Notes: generated by a model from the letters alone, not told the origin. A DNA stretch of 64,000 nt from Chlamydomonas sphaeroides (GCA_001662425.1 BDDC01000090.1:4963-68962), one strand, 5' to 3'. Shown: positions 10,801 to 22,603, numbered from the stretch's first letter. Program-made: numbers and translations.

Positions 10801-13800
10801 CTCCCCTCCCGCAGCTCCTTCTTCGTGTCCAACATCTTCTCCGGCATCATCTGGTACGTGTTGCCCGCCTTCCTCATCGTAGCCAACGACATCTGTGCCT
10901 ACCTCGCGGGTGAGCGGGGTTCGGGCACGGCGGCGGAAGGGCGGGGTGGAAGGGCTGGCTGGCCGGGGTTAGTGCCATGCTCCTTGGGTGGCATCTGCGC
11001 CTACCTCGCGGGTGAGGAGGCCAGGGCAAGGGGGGCCAGGAGAGCGGAATGAAGGGCTGCCCAGGGTAAGTGCCGAGCTCCATCTTGCGGCGCACTCCCT
11101 CCTCACGTGGCTGTCGCCAAGGCGCTCATTACGTGGCCGTGCGACACGCTACAACACATTGCAAACCTCGATCAAGCGCTCAGGACTGATCCCGCGCACT
11201 CCCGCCTCCATCGCACTCCCGCCTCCACCGCACTCCCGCCATCACCGCACTCCCGCCTCCACCGCACTCCCGCCTCCACCGCACGCCCGCACGCCAGGCT
11301 TCTTCTTCGGCCGCACGCCGCTCATCAAGCTGTCGCCCAAGAAGACCTGGGAGGGCTTTGTGGGCGGCTACTTCGGCACCCTGCTCATCGCCTTCATCAT
11401 GGCGGGCGCCATGGCGCAGTTCAAGTGGATGACCTGCCCGCGCAAGGTGCGCCCGGACCCGGCAGGGCCCGCAGCTAACACGCTCGGGCTTGGAAACGCG
11501 GCCCGCAAGTGTCGTCGGCGCAACCTGACCTGCACCTGGCGCTCGTACAAGTTGTGTGTGCGTGCGGGCTGCCGTCAGCTCTCGGTGCCCACTGCGCGCG
11601 GCGGCGCTCGGGAGCCTTGCCTTCGCCGCTTGCCGAGGTGCCCGCCCATCCCTCCCTCACCTCCCCGCCTCCTTCCCGTGGTCTGCCATTACCACGGCAA
11701 CACATCCTTGTGCCAACATCTTCCCCGCCCTCATGCCCTCCCTGCCCTACCCCCTAGGACCTCACGGTGTTCAAGGGCCTCGACTGCGAGCCCGACGACG
11801 TCTTCGTGCCCTTCTCCTTCACGCTGCCCGACATGGTGCAGGCGCTGCACCCCGCGCTCGCCCACTACCTGGGCCACGCCGCCGAGGCGCTGCCCTCTGG
11901 CCTGCGCTCCTGGGCGGCCGAGCTCACCTTCTCCGTGGCGCCCATCCAGCTGCACGCTATGGCCCTCGCGACCTTTGCGTCCATGGTCGCGCCCTTCGGT
12001 GAGCGGTTCCGCGAGCACGGCTGCATATTCGGGGCGGGGCGGGGGCGGGGGCGGGGGCGGGGGCGGGGGCGGGGGCGTGGGCGTGGGCGNNNNNNNNNNN
12101 NNNNNNNNNNNNNNNNNNNNNNNNNNNNNNNNNNNNNNNNNNNNNNNNNNNNNNNNNNNNNNNNNNNNNNNNNNNNNNNNNNNNNNNNNNNNNNNNNNNN
12201 NNNNNNNNNNNNNNNNNNNNNNNNNNNNNNNNNNNNNNNNNNNNNNNNNNNNNNNNNNNNNNNNNNNNNNNNNNNNNNNNNNNNNNNNNNNNNNNNNNNN
12301 NNNNNNNNNNNNNNNNNNNNNNNNNNNNNNNNNNNNNNNNNNNNNNNNNNNNNNNNNNNNNNNNNNNNNNNNNNNNNNNNNNNNNNNNNNNNNNNNNNNN
12401 NNNNNNNNNNNNNNNNNNNNNNNNNNNNNNNNNNNNNNNNNNNNNNNNNNNNNNNNNNNNNNNTGGGGCGGTGCGGCGCAGCAGCGTGGGGAGGCGTGGG
12501 CAGCTTGGACCTGCGGATACCGGACCCTGCGTGTGGCCTGCGCGACGATGTGGCCCCTACCGCATGCGCCCCGGCCCGCAGGCGGCTTCTTCGCCAGCGG
12601 CTTCAAGCGCGCCTTCCACATGAAGGATTTCGGCGACACCATCCCCGGCCATGGCGGCGTGACCGACCGCTTCGATTGCCAGGCGAGCCGCGCGAGAGCC
12701 GGAGGCGCAACACGAGCAGCAGGGGCAGCAGCAGCCACGGACTGCCGCACCCGCACCCGGCGACCGCGAGCTGCGGCAGCGGGGCCGCGACTCCTCGCAA
12801 ACCGTGAACTCGCTCGTTGCAGGCGCTGGCATGCCTGGCATTGCCCTCCACAGCACCCAAGCCACCACTCCCACCTCGTCCACGCCCGCACATGCAGATC
12901 GTGATGGCAGTCTTCGCCTACACCTACTATTTTTCATACATCTCGAAACCCGAGACCACGGTGGGCGATGTACTCAACATGACCACCAAGCTCAACGACC
13001 ACGACCAGGTACGGCCGACGCGCAGCCCTCGACGCTTAGTCGACACAGTCGATTAAGGGTATCGAGCAGAGTCGTGGGTGTGTGGATGTGATGGATGTAG
13101 TAATGAATACAAGATACGCCGGCTGCCAGATTGAATGTAGTGGATGTAATGGATGTGATGCAGCGCAGGGCATAGCTGTGGCGATGCGGTCGTGTTGTCC
13201 TGGGTCATGGTGTTTACATGTTTCATTTTCATTTTCGGCGGGCAACCGCGGGGGCACGGCTGGCGGCTTCTCCGATACCGATGCCACTTGAGTGCCTTCC
13301 TCTCCCACGCCAAGCTGCTCACCGTCCCTGCTGTTGTCGTGGCATGGCTGACAGCTTTGTGTGTATGTATGTGTGTGCTCCCCCCTTTCGTCACTGCTCT
13401 TGCAATGTCTACCCAATCTATGCCCCTGCACCCCTGCACACCCGCCAGGTGTTGCTGCTGGGCAAGCTGGCCAACCTGCTGGCGGGGGAGGGGCTCATAC
13501 CAGGTGCGGCCAGCCCTTGCACCAATGCATCAATGCTAACGATACATGGACGATGTAGCTCAATAGACTCGATAAATAAGTCCACTTGAATAGACTCGAT
13601 AATCAAGTACGGCTGCTGGGCGTTGGTACCTTGAAGAGCAGCAAGGGTCGTAGGGGATTCACACCAGATGGGGCCGTGGCTGGTGTCAGGGAAGGGGCGT
13701 CGGGCGCGCAGCCGGCAACGGCCCTGCTCGGCCCTGCCCTGCTGTACCGCCTGCCGGGCAGCGCTGACCTTGGGTCCAAGGCCGGGTGGCGGTGTCCCCA

Positions 13801-13927
13801 CTGCCGGCGCTCTGCTTGTTCTGAGAGGCCGCCTTTCCCTCCTCCCCGTGGTGGCGCAGCTGGTATCGTGGACGCCTTGCAGCAGCACTTGGGGGAGGCA
13901 TTCACGTGGGAGGTGCCCGACAACTGA
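7818..13927 (+). CDS. CDS1: CDP-diacylglycerol synthase (phosphatidate cytidylyltransferase), eukaryotic type
   Basis: Thirteen exons: 7818-7856, 7933-7986, 8193-8312, 8787-8911, 9843-9955, 10299-10401, 10815-10909, 11298-11446, 11758-11998, 12582-12682, 12898-13008, 13449-13503 and 13860-13927, encoding 457 residues. The enzyme makes CDP-diacylglycerol from CTP and phosphatidate, the precursor of phosphatidylinositol and phosphatidylglycerol. The protein follows plant CDS1 throughout, including FFFGRTPLIKLSPKKTWEGF and the family signature at residues 352-378 (SGFKRAFHMKDFGDTIPGHG, then the DRFD metal site). About eight hydrophobic segments indicate an integral membrane enzyme, in the ER by analogy. 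Introns 2 (AAG|GCAAGC) and 10 (CAG|GCGAGC) use GC donors. The N gap lies wholly in intron 9, so no coding sequence is missing. Exon 1 is the least certain part, chosen because it supplies an ATG and joins in phase. Confidence 0.93.
10889..11085 (+). repeat. Imperfect tandem duplication of exon 7 end plus intron start
   Basis: The last 20 coding bases of exon 7 of the CDP-diacylglycerol synthase gene and about 75 bases of the following intron (10889-10985) are repeated at 10990-11085 with roughly 70-75 percent identity by eye. The second copy keeps the ICAYLAG coding frame and a GTGAGG donor. Confidence 0.75.
11196..11297 (+). repeat. 17-bp tandem repeat ending at a 3' splice site
   Basis: Five copies of a 17-bp unit (GCACTCCCGCCTCCACC) fill 11196-11280. 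A sixth, degenerate copy at 11281-11297 ends exactly in the AG acceptor of exon 8 of the CDP-diacylglycerol synthase gene. Confidence 0.85.
12034..12089 (+). repeat. (GGGGCG)n microsatellite at the left edge of an assembly gap
   Basis: A GGGGCG hexamer array with late GGGCGT variants runs into the N gap inside intron 9 of the CDP-diacylglycerol synthase gene. The gap is probably the unsequenced remainder of this array. Confidence 0.85.
12090..12463. other. Assembly gap (374 N)
   Basis: A run of undetermined bases inside intron 9 of the CDP-diacylglycerol synthase gene. Exons on both sides join in phase, so no exon need be hidden here. Confidence 0.95.
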
Positions 13928-15320
13928 GCTCAGCCGGGCTCGGTGTGTGGCTGGGTGGGTGGGCCCTAACTGATGGGCGGAGGCCGCGGTGTCGACACCG
14001 CCGCCACCACTCTTGGGGCGCGGATGGGTGGGTATGTGCCTAGGGAGTGGCGAACTGATGGGTGGGGATCACTTGCCGTAGGGGAAAGGGGCCATGCGTG
14101 TGTGGGCTGACGGAAGTGCCCTGGCTTAGTGGGGTGGGGTGGGTCGTCGGCCGCGTTGCGCGGGGTCTGTACGGGCCGCTGGCGGGCAGGCGCGCTGTGT
14201 GAGAGACGAGTGCGGCCGCCGCTGTTGCGGCGCGTGAGAGCGGTCGTGGTTGATATGCGAGCGTGGGAATGGTTGCACCTGTGCACGAGGGGGGACTGCA
14301 TGAATTGCGACGAAGAGCGTTCGGGCGGTGGTGGGGAACACATGGGAGGTGTGGTGCCTAGCAGGCCGGGAGCGTTGGTTGGTTGGGGACAGCAAGGGAT
14401 ATGGCGCACAGAGGTGCACATGCACGGCTGCCAGGTCGCTTAGACGCGGGGAGGCTCACGAGGTAGCGTGGCCGGACCGCCGGCGTGGCGCGGCCATGCG
14501 TGAACAGGCCTGGTGGGACCGCGCCGTGGCCTTGCTCCTCTTGTCCGCCCTCGGCGACCTGGTCCTCCCAGCTCCACACAGTATATGAGCCTCAGCAGTC
14601 TGCAGGCTTGCAGCGCTGGCTGGGCCATCGCCGCATGGGACTGCCGCATGTCCGGGGGCCGACACTCGTCTACCCGACAAAAGGGTCAGGGCCGCTGGTT
14701 GCTTCGCGCCCGCGCTCACTTGTGCTTCACCCCACGCGCGTCATGGTCTTCTCCTCGTCACATCGCTTCACACTGGCCGCCGCCGGCCGCATGGCACGGC
14801 GCCGCCAGCCCCTGGCCACGGGGTGCCACATCGCCCACCCCACCCCACGTCACAGCACCGCCGCGGCAGAGGCACGGCGCGCGCTGCCCGGTCGAGCCCC
14901 GAGCGAACCCCACTGCAGCTCCCATGCGCCGCCAGCCTGCTGCCCCCCCCCCCACACACACGCTGCCAAGCCACCCCGCAGCGCGCGGGCTCCTCGCCCT
15001 CCCAGCCACGCGGACCGTTCCTCGGCACCACGCACGCCGCAGCTGCCGCATCGCCATCACCACCGCCCCACCACGCCGCCGCCGCATGGCAGGCTGCGCG
15101 GGGCCTGCGCCTGCGGCGCCACGCTGCGGTGTGTCGACCTGCCTGCACAGGGGCCATGCAGCCGACCGGCCGGCTGCCACGCGCCAGAGCATGGATGGAT
15201 GGCGGCGAGGCGGTGGAGGCGGTCTTGCTGACAAGCCTCACGACCTCCTGGCCTCTCCAGATGCCTGAGTGCCGCCATGGGCCGCCCTGGCGCGTCGTCC
15301 CGAGCGCCCCGGCAGCAGCC
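13928..15320. other. Intergenic between convergent genes
   Basis: 1.4 kb between the stop codons of CDP-diacylglycerol synthase (+) and the PAN-cyclophilin gene (-). Open frames here are GC-driven and show no family resemblance. It should contain both 3' UTRs. Nothing else is recognised. Confidence 0.55.
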
Positions 15321-18300
15321 TCAGGCCAGAGTCATGTTGAAGTGCAGCTCCTGTTGCGGCGGGGAAGCGAGGAAGGCCGCAGGCGTTCGGCGGGAGCGGC
15401 AGTTGCGGCGCTGGCGGCGGCCCCGCGGCGCTGTTGCGGGGAGTCTTCAGGCGCCACACGCCTGGGTGGCACGCCCTGGGTGCATCACAGCGCCCGGTCC
15501 CCGACCTCCCTCCCCGGCCTCCCTCCCCGGCCTCCCTCCCCGGCCTCCCTCCCCGGCCTCCCTCCCCGGCCTCCCTGCCCGGGCCCCCTGCGCACCTCCG
15601 CCAGGAAGGTCATGTCGTTGGGCTTGGCCTTGGCCTTGGTGGGCCGGTGCACGATGGCGTCCATCAGCGCCATGTCCTTGATCAGGCCCCTGTGCAGCGG
15701 GAGGGAGGTGGGAAGGGGACGGGGGGAGGTGCAGTGTAGGGATGTTGAGCCCGCAAGACATACGGGCGGAGGGAGGGGAAGGGGAAGGGGGGCCACCGGC
15801 TGTGCGCAATTTGGGTGTGGCATGTTGTACGGCGGGCCGATGGACGGGGCGGCGCCCGGGCGGCGGCGCTTAGGTGGACCACGGCCGCACTCGCTCACCA
15901 GCAGAGGTGCGAGTCCCCGAAGCCCGATTGGTCGATCAGGTTCACTGCGATGACACCAAGCGGGCGGCAGTGAGGCACGAGAAGCGGCGGTGACCGGTGA
16001 GGTAAGAGCAGCGCGTGCCCCACACGGTAGCGTGCGGCGCACTGGCGGCAGCGGGGAGCCCGTGACGCTCGCACACCGACGACAGCAAGGCCCTCGCTGC
16101 GATGCGGTAGCACTGGCCGCCGTGCCATTCTACAGATGCCCTTCGGCACTTGCGGCGCCACGCCAGTGACGCACCGAAGAAGTCGGGTCCGCCAGCTCCT
16201 CCGGCCCAGCACACAAGGCCCCTCTCCATGATCTTCTTTTGGGGCGGGTTGGGGTTACGCGGCGTGGCCACGTAGCCACCTGGGAGGAGGGGTCATGGGG
16301 AAGGGCCCAGGTTTAAGCGTTCAAACCAGGGTTTTTCTACTCCACGCGAGTGCCTAGCTGGCAAACATCCCCTGGGGCGTGGCCCCGTAGCCGGCTGGGG
16401 AGCAAGGGCCGCACTGGGCAACACGCACATGGGTGCGTACGCACGTACAGCAGATGCACGTACAGCAGATGCACGTACAGCACATGCACGTACAGCAGAT
16501 GCACGTACAGCACATGCACGTAGAGCACATGCACGTACAGCACATGCACGTACAGCACATGCACGTACAGCACACGCCGCGCAGGGGGTCAGAGGGCCAG
16601 CCGCAGCGCCTCGTTGGCGGCCCAGCAGCAGCGCCCTGCACGCCCCGGCGCAGGGGCAGAGCCGCAGGGCCCCTTACAACCCCCGGGTGACGCCGGCGCG
16701 CACGCACCCGGGTGGCTGATGACGCCCTGCACCAGGAAGTCAATTTCTGCGCCAGGGTGGCGGGTGCACATCAGCAGGGGGCGACGGTGGGGGCGGGGTC
16801 GCGCCGATCAGCGCCGTACCCAGCAAGCGTGCCATGCTGAAGCAGAGGCGAGCAGCTACTCCTAGGCAGCACCATTCGCAGCGCGGCCGCGCCCGGCCCC
16901 ACGCTGCGCGTCCGGCCCATCACCTCACCGCCCGCCCGTGGCACCGGCTCGACAAAGAATCACACGTGCCGCCCGCCCAAAGGAACCTACACATACCGCG
17001 ACGCGAGCAACAACATATGGTAGAGCAGACGGCACGCACCTGCGCGGTACAGCCTGCAGCCGTCGCAGCGGCCCCCGGTGGCATCCAGCAGCCCCACCAG
17101 CCGCCGCAGCTCCCGCACCGAGGCCGGCGCCAGGTCGGGCAGCAGCTCCACCTCTGGGGTGGCGGGTTGCGTGTCGGCGGCGTGCGTGCGTGTGGGGTGA
17201 GGAGGAGGACAGGGGCTTGGCAGCCAGCTTCCCACCTCCCACCCTGCAAGCCCTCCCCGAGAAGTGTGCGCCTGCGCTCCTTAGGCCACGCTGGAACCCC
17301 CGCAGCCCTCGTATCTCGTGTTGATTACATCGGCACGTCGCCGGCTCAACTCGACAGCCTAAATCGACTCGGTCGACTGAGATACGGGGACTGGCACCCG
17401 TACCGCCCGCCGCACCTATGGGCAACGCCTTGCCGTCGATGGTGAAGTGCATCGTCAGCTGGGTCATGGCCTGGGGCCGGACACCGTACACGGGGCGCCG
17501 GACGCGGCCGGACACGCGGGCTTCGGTCCATGTGCACGTTTCATTGTGTGCGGGCGTGCAGCGGCCGGCAGAGGGCGGCGGTGGCGCCAGCCGGGGCCAG
17601 GGCCCGCACGTGCCCCTGTGTGCGGGCGCCAGGAAGCAGAGCTTGGCGCGACCCGAGCCGCCGAATCCACATGCCGTAACGTCCGTACACCGTACGACTC
17701 ACCCCGTACCGCTCCAGCCACGTGTCGCCGGGCAGAACGACTGCGGGCACAGGTTTGGGCATGGCGAGGGCGGCGTGCTTGCACCGTGGGCCATCACCCT
17801 CACCGCCTCACCCAATGGCTCCGCAGCCCCTCTCAACCCCAGCCCCAGTAGACTTCCACCCGCGCGCGCCCGCCCGCCCGCCCGCCCGCCCGCCCACCCA
17901 CTCGCCCACCCAACCATGCAAGCCCCATCCACGCCGCCCCCAATGAGGATGTCCCCGATGCCGGCACAGCTCCCCAACCCCCAACCCCAACCCCCAGCAC
18001 CTCACCTCCAGACGTCCACATGTTTTGAGCGCCCGAGTGCTGCCCCGGCGGCTCCGGGTTGTTCTGGTGCTTCAGCCAGCACTCGCCTGCAGCCAGGCGA
18101 GCGAAGCAATCGGGGCCGGGCGCCATCGTAACCGCTGCACATGCGCCACAGCAGTCACGCAGCGGCCCCGTCACGCAGCGGCCCCCTTCATGCAGCGGCC
18201 CCCTTCATGCAGCGGCGCACCACCACGTCCCAGCCCCTGCCAGCGCACAGCGGCCCTGCCCAGCGGTGGTCCCAACAGTGCATGCGCCTAAGCAAGCCGG

Positions 18301-18519
18301 GACAAGGGCCCAGCCGCCTCGCAGAGACCGCACCAACGGCCACGCCGCCTGGCCACCCGGGCTCCCGGCTCCTCTGCGCCAGGCCGCCGGGCCGAGCTCC
18401 TGCACGCCTGCGCCTGCGGCCCCCACACGCACCAAACTTCTCCTTGCAGCGAACCGGGTCGGCGCAGAAGACCCAGGTGTTGCAGGTGGCGCTGGCGTTG
18501 CCCTTGGGGGGGGGGGGAA

Positions 18520-18589
<70 letters not shown>

Positions 18590-18603
18590 CAGGCAGGCAC
18601 CGG

Positions 18604-18670
<67 letters not shown>

Positions 18671-20624
18671 TGGGTGCGTGGACCAAGCTGTCAGGGTGTG
18701 GATGGCCGTACACGGTGACGGGAGTGGAGGCACGGACGAGACGGGCCCCGGAGGTCAAGTGAGGCGTGTGGTGGCCCCGCCGTCAGGCCGCGGCCCTAGC
18801 ACCCACGGCAGGTGGCGCTGCAGGCGCTTACGTCCACGCCGGCGCCACTGGGCCACATGGCTGACTGGCCAGCGGCCGCCGCCGCTGCCCAACCCCGACC
18901 CCAGCCTCAGCGCATGGCCTCGGCCTCGGCAACAGCGACAGCTCGCGGGCTGCAGCCTGGCCCCGGCCGCTGCCGTCGCCTCACTCCACTCCACTCCTCT
19001 CGGCAGCAGCTGCTGCGCCGGCCGCTGAGTCAAGCCAGGCAGCGTCCTCGCGGGCCAACCCCAACCCCAGCCCCAGCCCCAGCCCCAGCGCCCAGCCAGC
19101 CCGCCAGCCCGCTGGCCCGCTAGCTAGCCGGCGCCGCGCACCTTCTCCAGCCCGCCCCGCGCCACCGCGGCGCTGTAGGCGGCGCAGGCGGCGCAGCATT
19201 CGCCCGCGTTGCGCGCATGGTGCACGCTGCCCCACACCAGCGGCTCGCCCCACAGCTCGGCGGGCGCCGCGTGGCACTGCAGCCCCGAGGCAGCCAGCGC
19301 CACCAGCGCGGCCTCGTCGGCGCCCGCGGCGCCCGAGGCGGGGCAGGGCTTGCTGGCGGGCGGCGGCGGCGGCGAGCGGTGCGACAGCGCGTGCTCCATG
19401 GCCCTGGCAGGAGACACACACAGAGTGGCGTGTTGCTTGGACTGGTGATTAAACACGCCATGTGCGACGACTCGCAGTGCAGGGCACGGTTTGCTGGGAA
19501 CTGCGAGGAAGGGCGCATCTGTGCGTAAATGGCGCGGTGGGTCCCTCAGGGCTGTGCTAGCGGGTGCTGTGCGGCGCTGTGGGTTGCGGCACGCAACCGC
19601 AGGGGCCGCAGCGGGCAGGCGACGGCGGCTGCGCGGCATCGCCGCATGGCCGCTCCCCCGCGCCCCGGCCCCCGACCCTGGCGGGGCTCCACGCCCAGGT
19701 GTCGCGCGCTCGGCGCCAGCACGCCCCTGTGCCCGGCCCCGCGCCGCGCACCTCCCGCCCGCCCGCCATCCAATCTGCTGCCAACGTGCTTGGCACCGGC
19801 GCCCGGCCTTCCTCGGCCCAGGTCGCGTTGGGCGCCCCTGGGTCGCGCCCCCCGGCCACGCATGCGCGCTGCCGCTCCGCGGGCGCTGCAACTCCCCGCT
19901 GCGCTGCATCCACACACGGCATTTGCGCCCCGCGCTGCTGGGCTCGGGCCGAGTGCGCCCCCGGGGACCATCAGGGGCTGCAGCCGCGGCCGCACAGCTC
20001 CTTGGGCCCCGAGCCCCTGGCCCTCAGCTGCGCCCGGCGCCTCACATGCTCTTGTCGAGCGCGCCCGCGAGCTTGCCGATCTGCAGCGCCACGTTGTGGC
20101 TGGAGGAGTGCTCCTGCACCTCCCACTGCCGCAGCAGCTCCAGTAGGCCCTTGAGGTCGCGCACCTGCCACCCGGGGGCCGGACGGGCGGGGTGAGGTGA
20201 GGGCAGCGGGGTAGCTAGGGTGGCGGTGGGGTGCGATGGGGCGTGGAGCTGTTGGAAGGTGGTGGTGCGGGGGCGGGGTTTCGGCTGCGTGTGGAGGAGC
20301 AAAGCACCCTTGGGGAAGCGCTGGGCAGGCGGGCGCTGCCCACCCCCACTCCGCGGCATCGTGAAGCTGGGGCGCGAGCCCCCGCGGGAGCACTTCGGGC
20401 TGTCGGCCCCCGCATGGGAGTCGGTGTTGTGAAGCGAGGCCCAATGCTCGCGGTGGCAAGCAGCGTACCGACTCAAGTTGCTTCGGAACCACGCTGCCCT
20501 CCGGCTTGATGCTCGAGCGGTACACCGCCGCGCCGAGGACAGCAGACGCCACGGCAACTACTACGAGCCACAGCCAACTAGTTGCGCTTCGCGCGTTCGA
20601 TGATCGGGCTTTCATTGTTTGCAT
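15321..20624 (-). CDS. Membrane-anchored PAN/apple-like plus cyclophilin-type PPIase-like protein
   Basis: Thirteen exons join in phase: 20624-20469, 20164-20046, 19403-19142, 18502-18433, 18086-18006, 17740-17703, 17470-17416, 17153-17040, 16746-16708, 16279-16175, 15944-15899, 15689-15596 and 15350-15321, encoding 402 residues. Residues 17-35 form one hydrophobic helix after a basic N-terminus, suggesting a type II or signal anchor and a lumenal or extracellular body. Residues 132-230 are Cys-rich with GECCAACAAY, NTWVFC and GECWLK, as in PAN/apple-like domains. Residues 244-402 look like a cyclophilin fold: YRAEIDFLVQG keeps the equivalents of CypA R55, F60 and Q63 at exact spacing, and GPDFFVN with DSHLCWG keeps F113 and H126. 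W121 and Q111 are replaced. Prolyl isomerase activity is plausible but unproven. An alternative start is the ATG at 20615. Confidence 0.82.
15503..15580. repeat. 13-bp tandem repeat in intron 12 of the PAN-cyclophilin gene
   Basis: Six head-to-tail copies of GGCCTCCCTCCCC with small changes lie just downstream of the exon 12 donor on the minus strand. Confidence 0.85.
16441..16575. repeat. 15-bp tandem repeat in intron 9 of the PAN-cyclophilin gene
   Basis: Nine contiguous 15-bp units (GCACGTACAGCAGAT or GCACGTACAGCACAT). The 15-bp period keeps several frames open, which creates artefactual ORFs. Copies are contiguous with no spacers, so this is not a CRISPR array. Confidence 0.92.
18504..18670. 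repeat. (GGCA)n tetranucleotide microsatellite at a 3' splice site
   Basis: About 35 GGCA units, with one interruption near 18585-18602, lead into a run of G. On the minus strand this is a (TGCC)n pyrimidine-rich tract plus poly-C that directly precedes the acceptor of exon 4 (exon starts at 18502). Confidence 0.9.
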
Positions 20625-22099
20625 ATTCAAATCAGCCGAGCGCCAACCGTGAGTTCTGTGTGCACATACGATGTGACACCCGCATGTAGTCGCTGCACAA
20701 GTCAAGCAATCGCACGGCATACACACCACGTTATGTACCAGCGACCCCGGCACCCGCAGCACCCCGCCCGCCCAAAACAGCAGCTGCTCGGCAGTCAACG
20801 GCCTGTGCACCCACACAACGCCATCGGGTGGTATCTAATCAGGGTGGCTGCCGAATGGGCCGTCGTGTTTTGGTATGGAGGGTCCTCTGTCTCCCGACAC
20901 TTGTGGCTGATGCCCCGAGCTCTCACGCCATATTGCGTGTATGGCAAGGTACAGCCGGCTGCCAGCCCATATCAGGTGCCGAATGTGCTAAATTGGTAAT
21001 GCTTGCGATGGCAGGAGGGCGATCCGTTAGCGCTGTGAGCGGCTGTCCGGATTCCTGGCACACAACGAGTGCTTGATGTGCGCGGGCAGCTTACTGGCCA
21101 CGGGGGGTGGAGGTGCCCCCTAAGAGTGCAGGGACACACGATCCGCTGCCTCTCCGGCATTGCCGTGCTGTGGAGGCAGTATGTCACGACAAAACGCACT
21201 GCTTGTGTTCCCGCCCAGGGGTTTCCCCATGTTCCGGCCCCCGGAGGAGCCCGTGCTACAGGGTCCCGATCTGTCCATGTGCACCATGTGTCGGAGTACG
21301 CAATTTTGCCGAACCCAGTGGCTGTTCGGTGGGTGCTCCTTGAAGCCTGGCCCCGTGAAAAAAGATGAAGTCAAGAACCTGTACCTGCAATCCTGTAAAC
21401 CCGACATTTCATCCATAGCTGCTGCGACGGGGGGCCAAGTAAGCAGGCGAACAAGCATGCAAGGGGGAGTGAACCAGGGGAGTGAACGAAGCAGCGGCAC
21501 GCAGCAGCCGGCCAACTCACCTGGTGGCGTGTAATGCCAAAATCCATGTAACTGCCACTGGCGCATATGTATCAGCCCGGCCCAACCCCATAACGCAACC
21601 GGATGCGAGCCTGTGGAATTGGGTGTGGCAGCACTACCGCCACACCGCGGATGCTCCTCGCATCCGAGGATCACCTCTTGCACCGCCTGTTACATATGGT
21701 AGCGAAAGGCGTGCGGCGGCTTGGTCGGTAGACGAGCTTGGGCATGGTAATCGCGTAGCAAGGTGAGTTGTGCCGACGGGACGGCGTAGCCTAGCCTAAA
21801 GTAGTCTATCCTGCGCCAGTGGCAGTGTGGAAAGGGCCTGCGAGGGGCGGGTGCAGGAATAAAAGGGGGACGCAGCGAGGCGTGACGGCGGGCGGTTGCC
21901 GTACAGCTGGCCAACGCGCGGTTACGGGCTATTAGGGAGGTTGTGTAGGAGGCGGCTGGTGTACGGGAAGAGATGGGCTGTTGAACGTGGCTGCAACGGA
22001 GCTGGGGTGGTGCGCCGGTGCTGGTCGGGGAAGGCGGGTGCAAGGGTCGAATGCGAAGTCCGAGCGGCTGACCCCGTAGGGTTCCCCACAGCTCGGGAA
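20625..22099. other. Gene-poor stretch upstream of the PAN-cyclophilin gene
   Basis: The first few hundred bases should hold the promoter of the minus-strand gene ending at 20624. The rest has only short open frames. Its lower GC content and the decayed retroelement that follows suggest degenerate repeat DNA, but I recognise no element here. Confidence 0.45.
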
Positions 22100-22603
22100 T
22101 GAAGGCCCGTGTGTATGTGGTGGGCACAAGGTCACGGCCGGGCGCCGATCCTCCCTCGGGGACAGGCGGGAACGAACCACCGTACGTGGGGCATTACACA
22201 GCTCCGCCCACCGCACGAGGCCGACAACCCAAGGCCAGTCGGTATCTTCGTTGGATGGGGGGCGACTCACTGCCAACGCGTACCGCCGCTATCATGCCCC
22301 TGGCCTTGCACCAGGTGCTCATGCGATTTAGGCTGGGGTGCTGGGACCTCGAGGCCAACAGCCCCCGTGGCAGGACGCGGGAGGCACGCCGTTGTGCTTA
22401 CCTTGTGTGCTAACAGCGTTGAAGATGAATTACATGTTTTTGGTGAATGTCCCGCATATAGCCAGCTGCGGGCTGAGCACGAGCATACTCTCCAACTTGC
22501 ATGCCGCGGCATGCGCTGCGTGATGCTAGATGCTGAACCGCGCCACGTGACTCGGTACCTGAGGGATGTGTGGAATAAGCGGAGTAGCGGACCAAAGCGC
22601 TGA
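22100..22603 (+). mobile_element. Decayed non-LTR retrotransposon (LINE) C-terminal coding remnant
   Basis: One frame carries HQVLMRFRLGCWDLE, then NSPRGRTREARRC. The next frame carries CANSVEDELHVFGECPAY and SQLRAEH. Together they form the Cys-rich tail seen at the C-terminus of many algal non-LTR reverse transcriptases (R.C..C...ED..H....CP.Y..LR). The two halves are separated by a one-base frameshift near 22408-22412. The frame ends at TGA 22601-22603. No reverse transcriptase core or endonuclease is visible upstream, so this is a truncated, dead copy. Confidence 0.65.

Noticed and set aside
14485..15268. Overlapping 250-codon open frames on both strands
   Set aside because: No splice-consistent homologue and only Arg/Pro/Ala-rich translation; explained by GC bias between two convergent genes.
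16337..16743. Possible CRISPR-like or coding repeat at 16.4-16.6 kb
   Set aside because: The 15-bp units are contiguous without spacers, lie in an intron, and give only repetitive HVLYV-type peptides.
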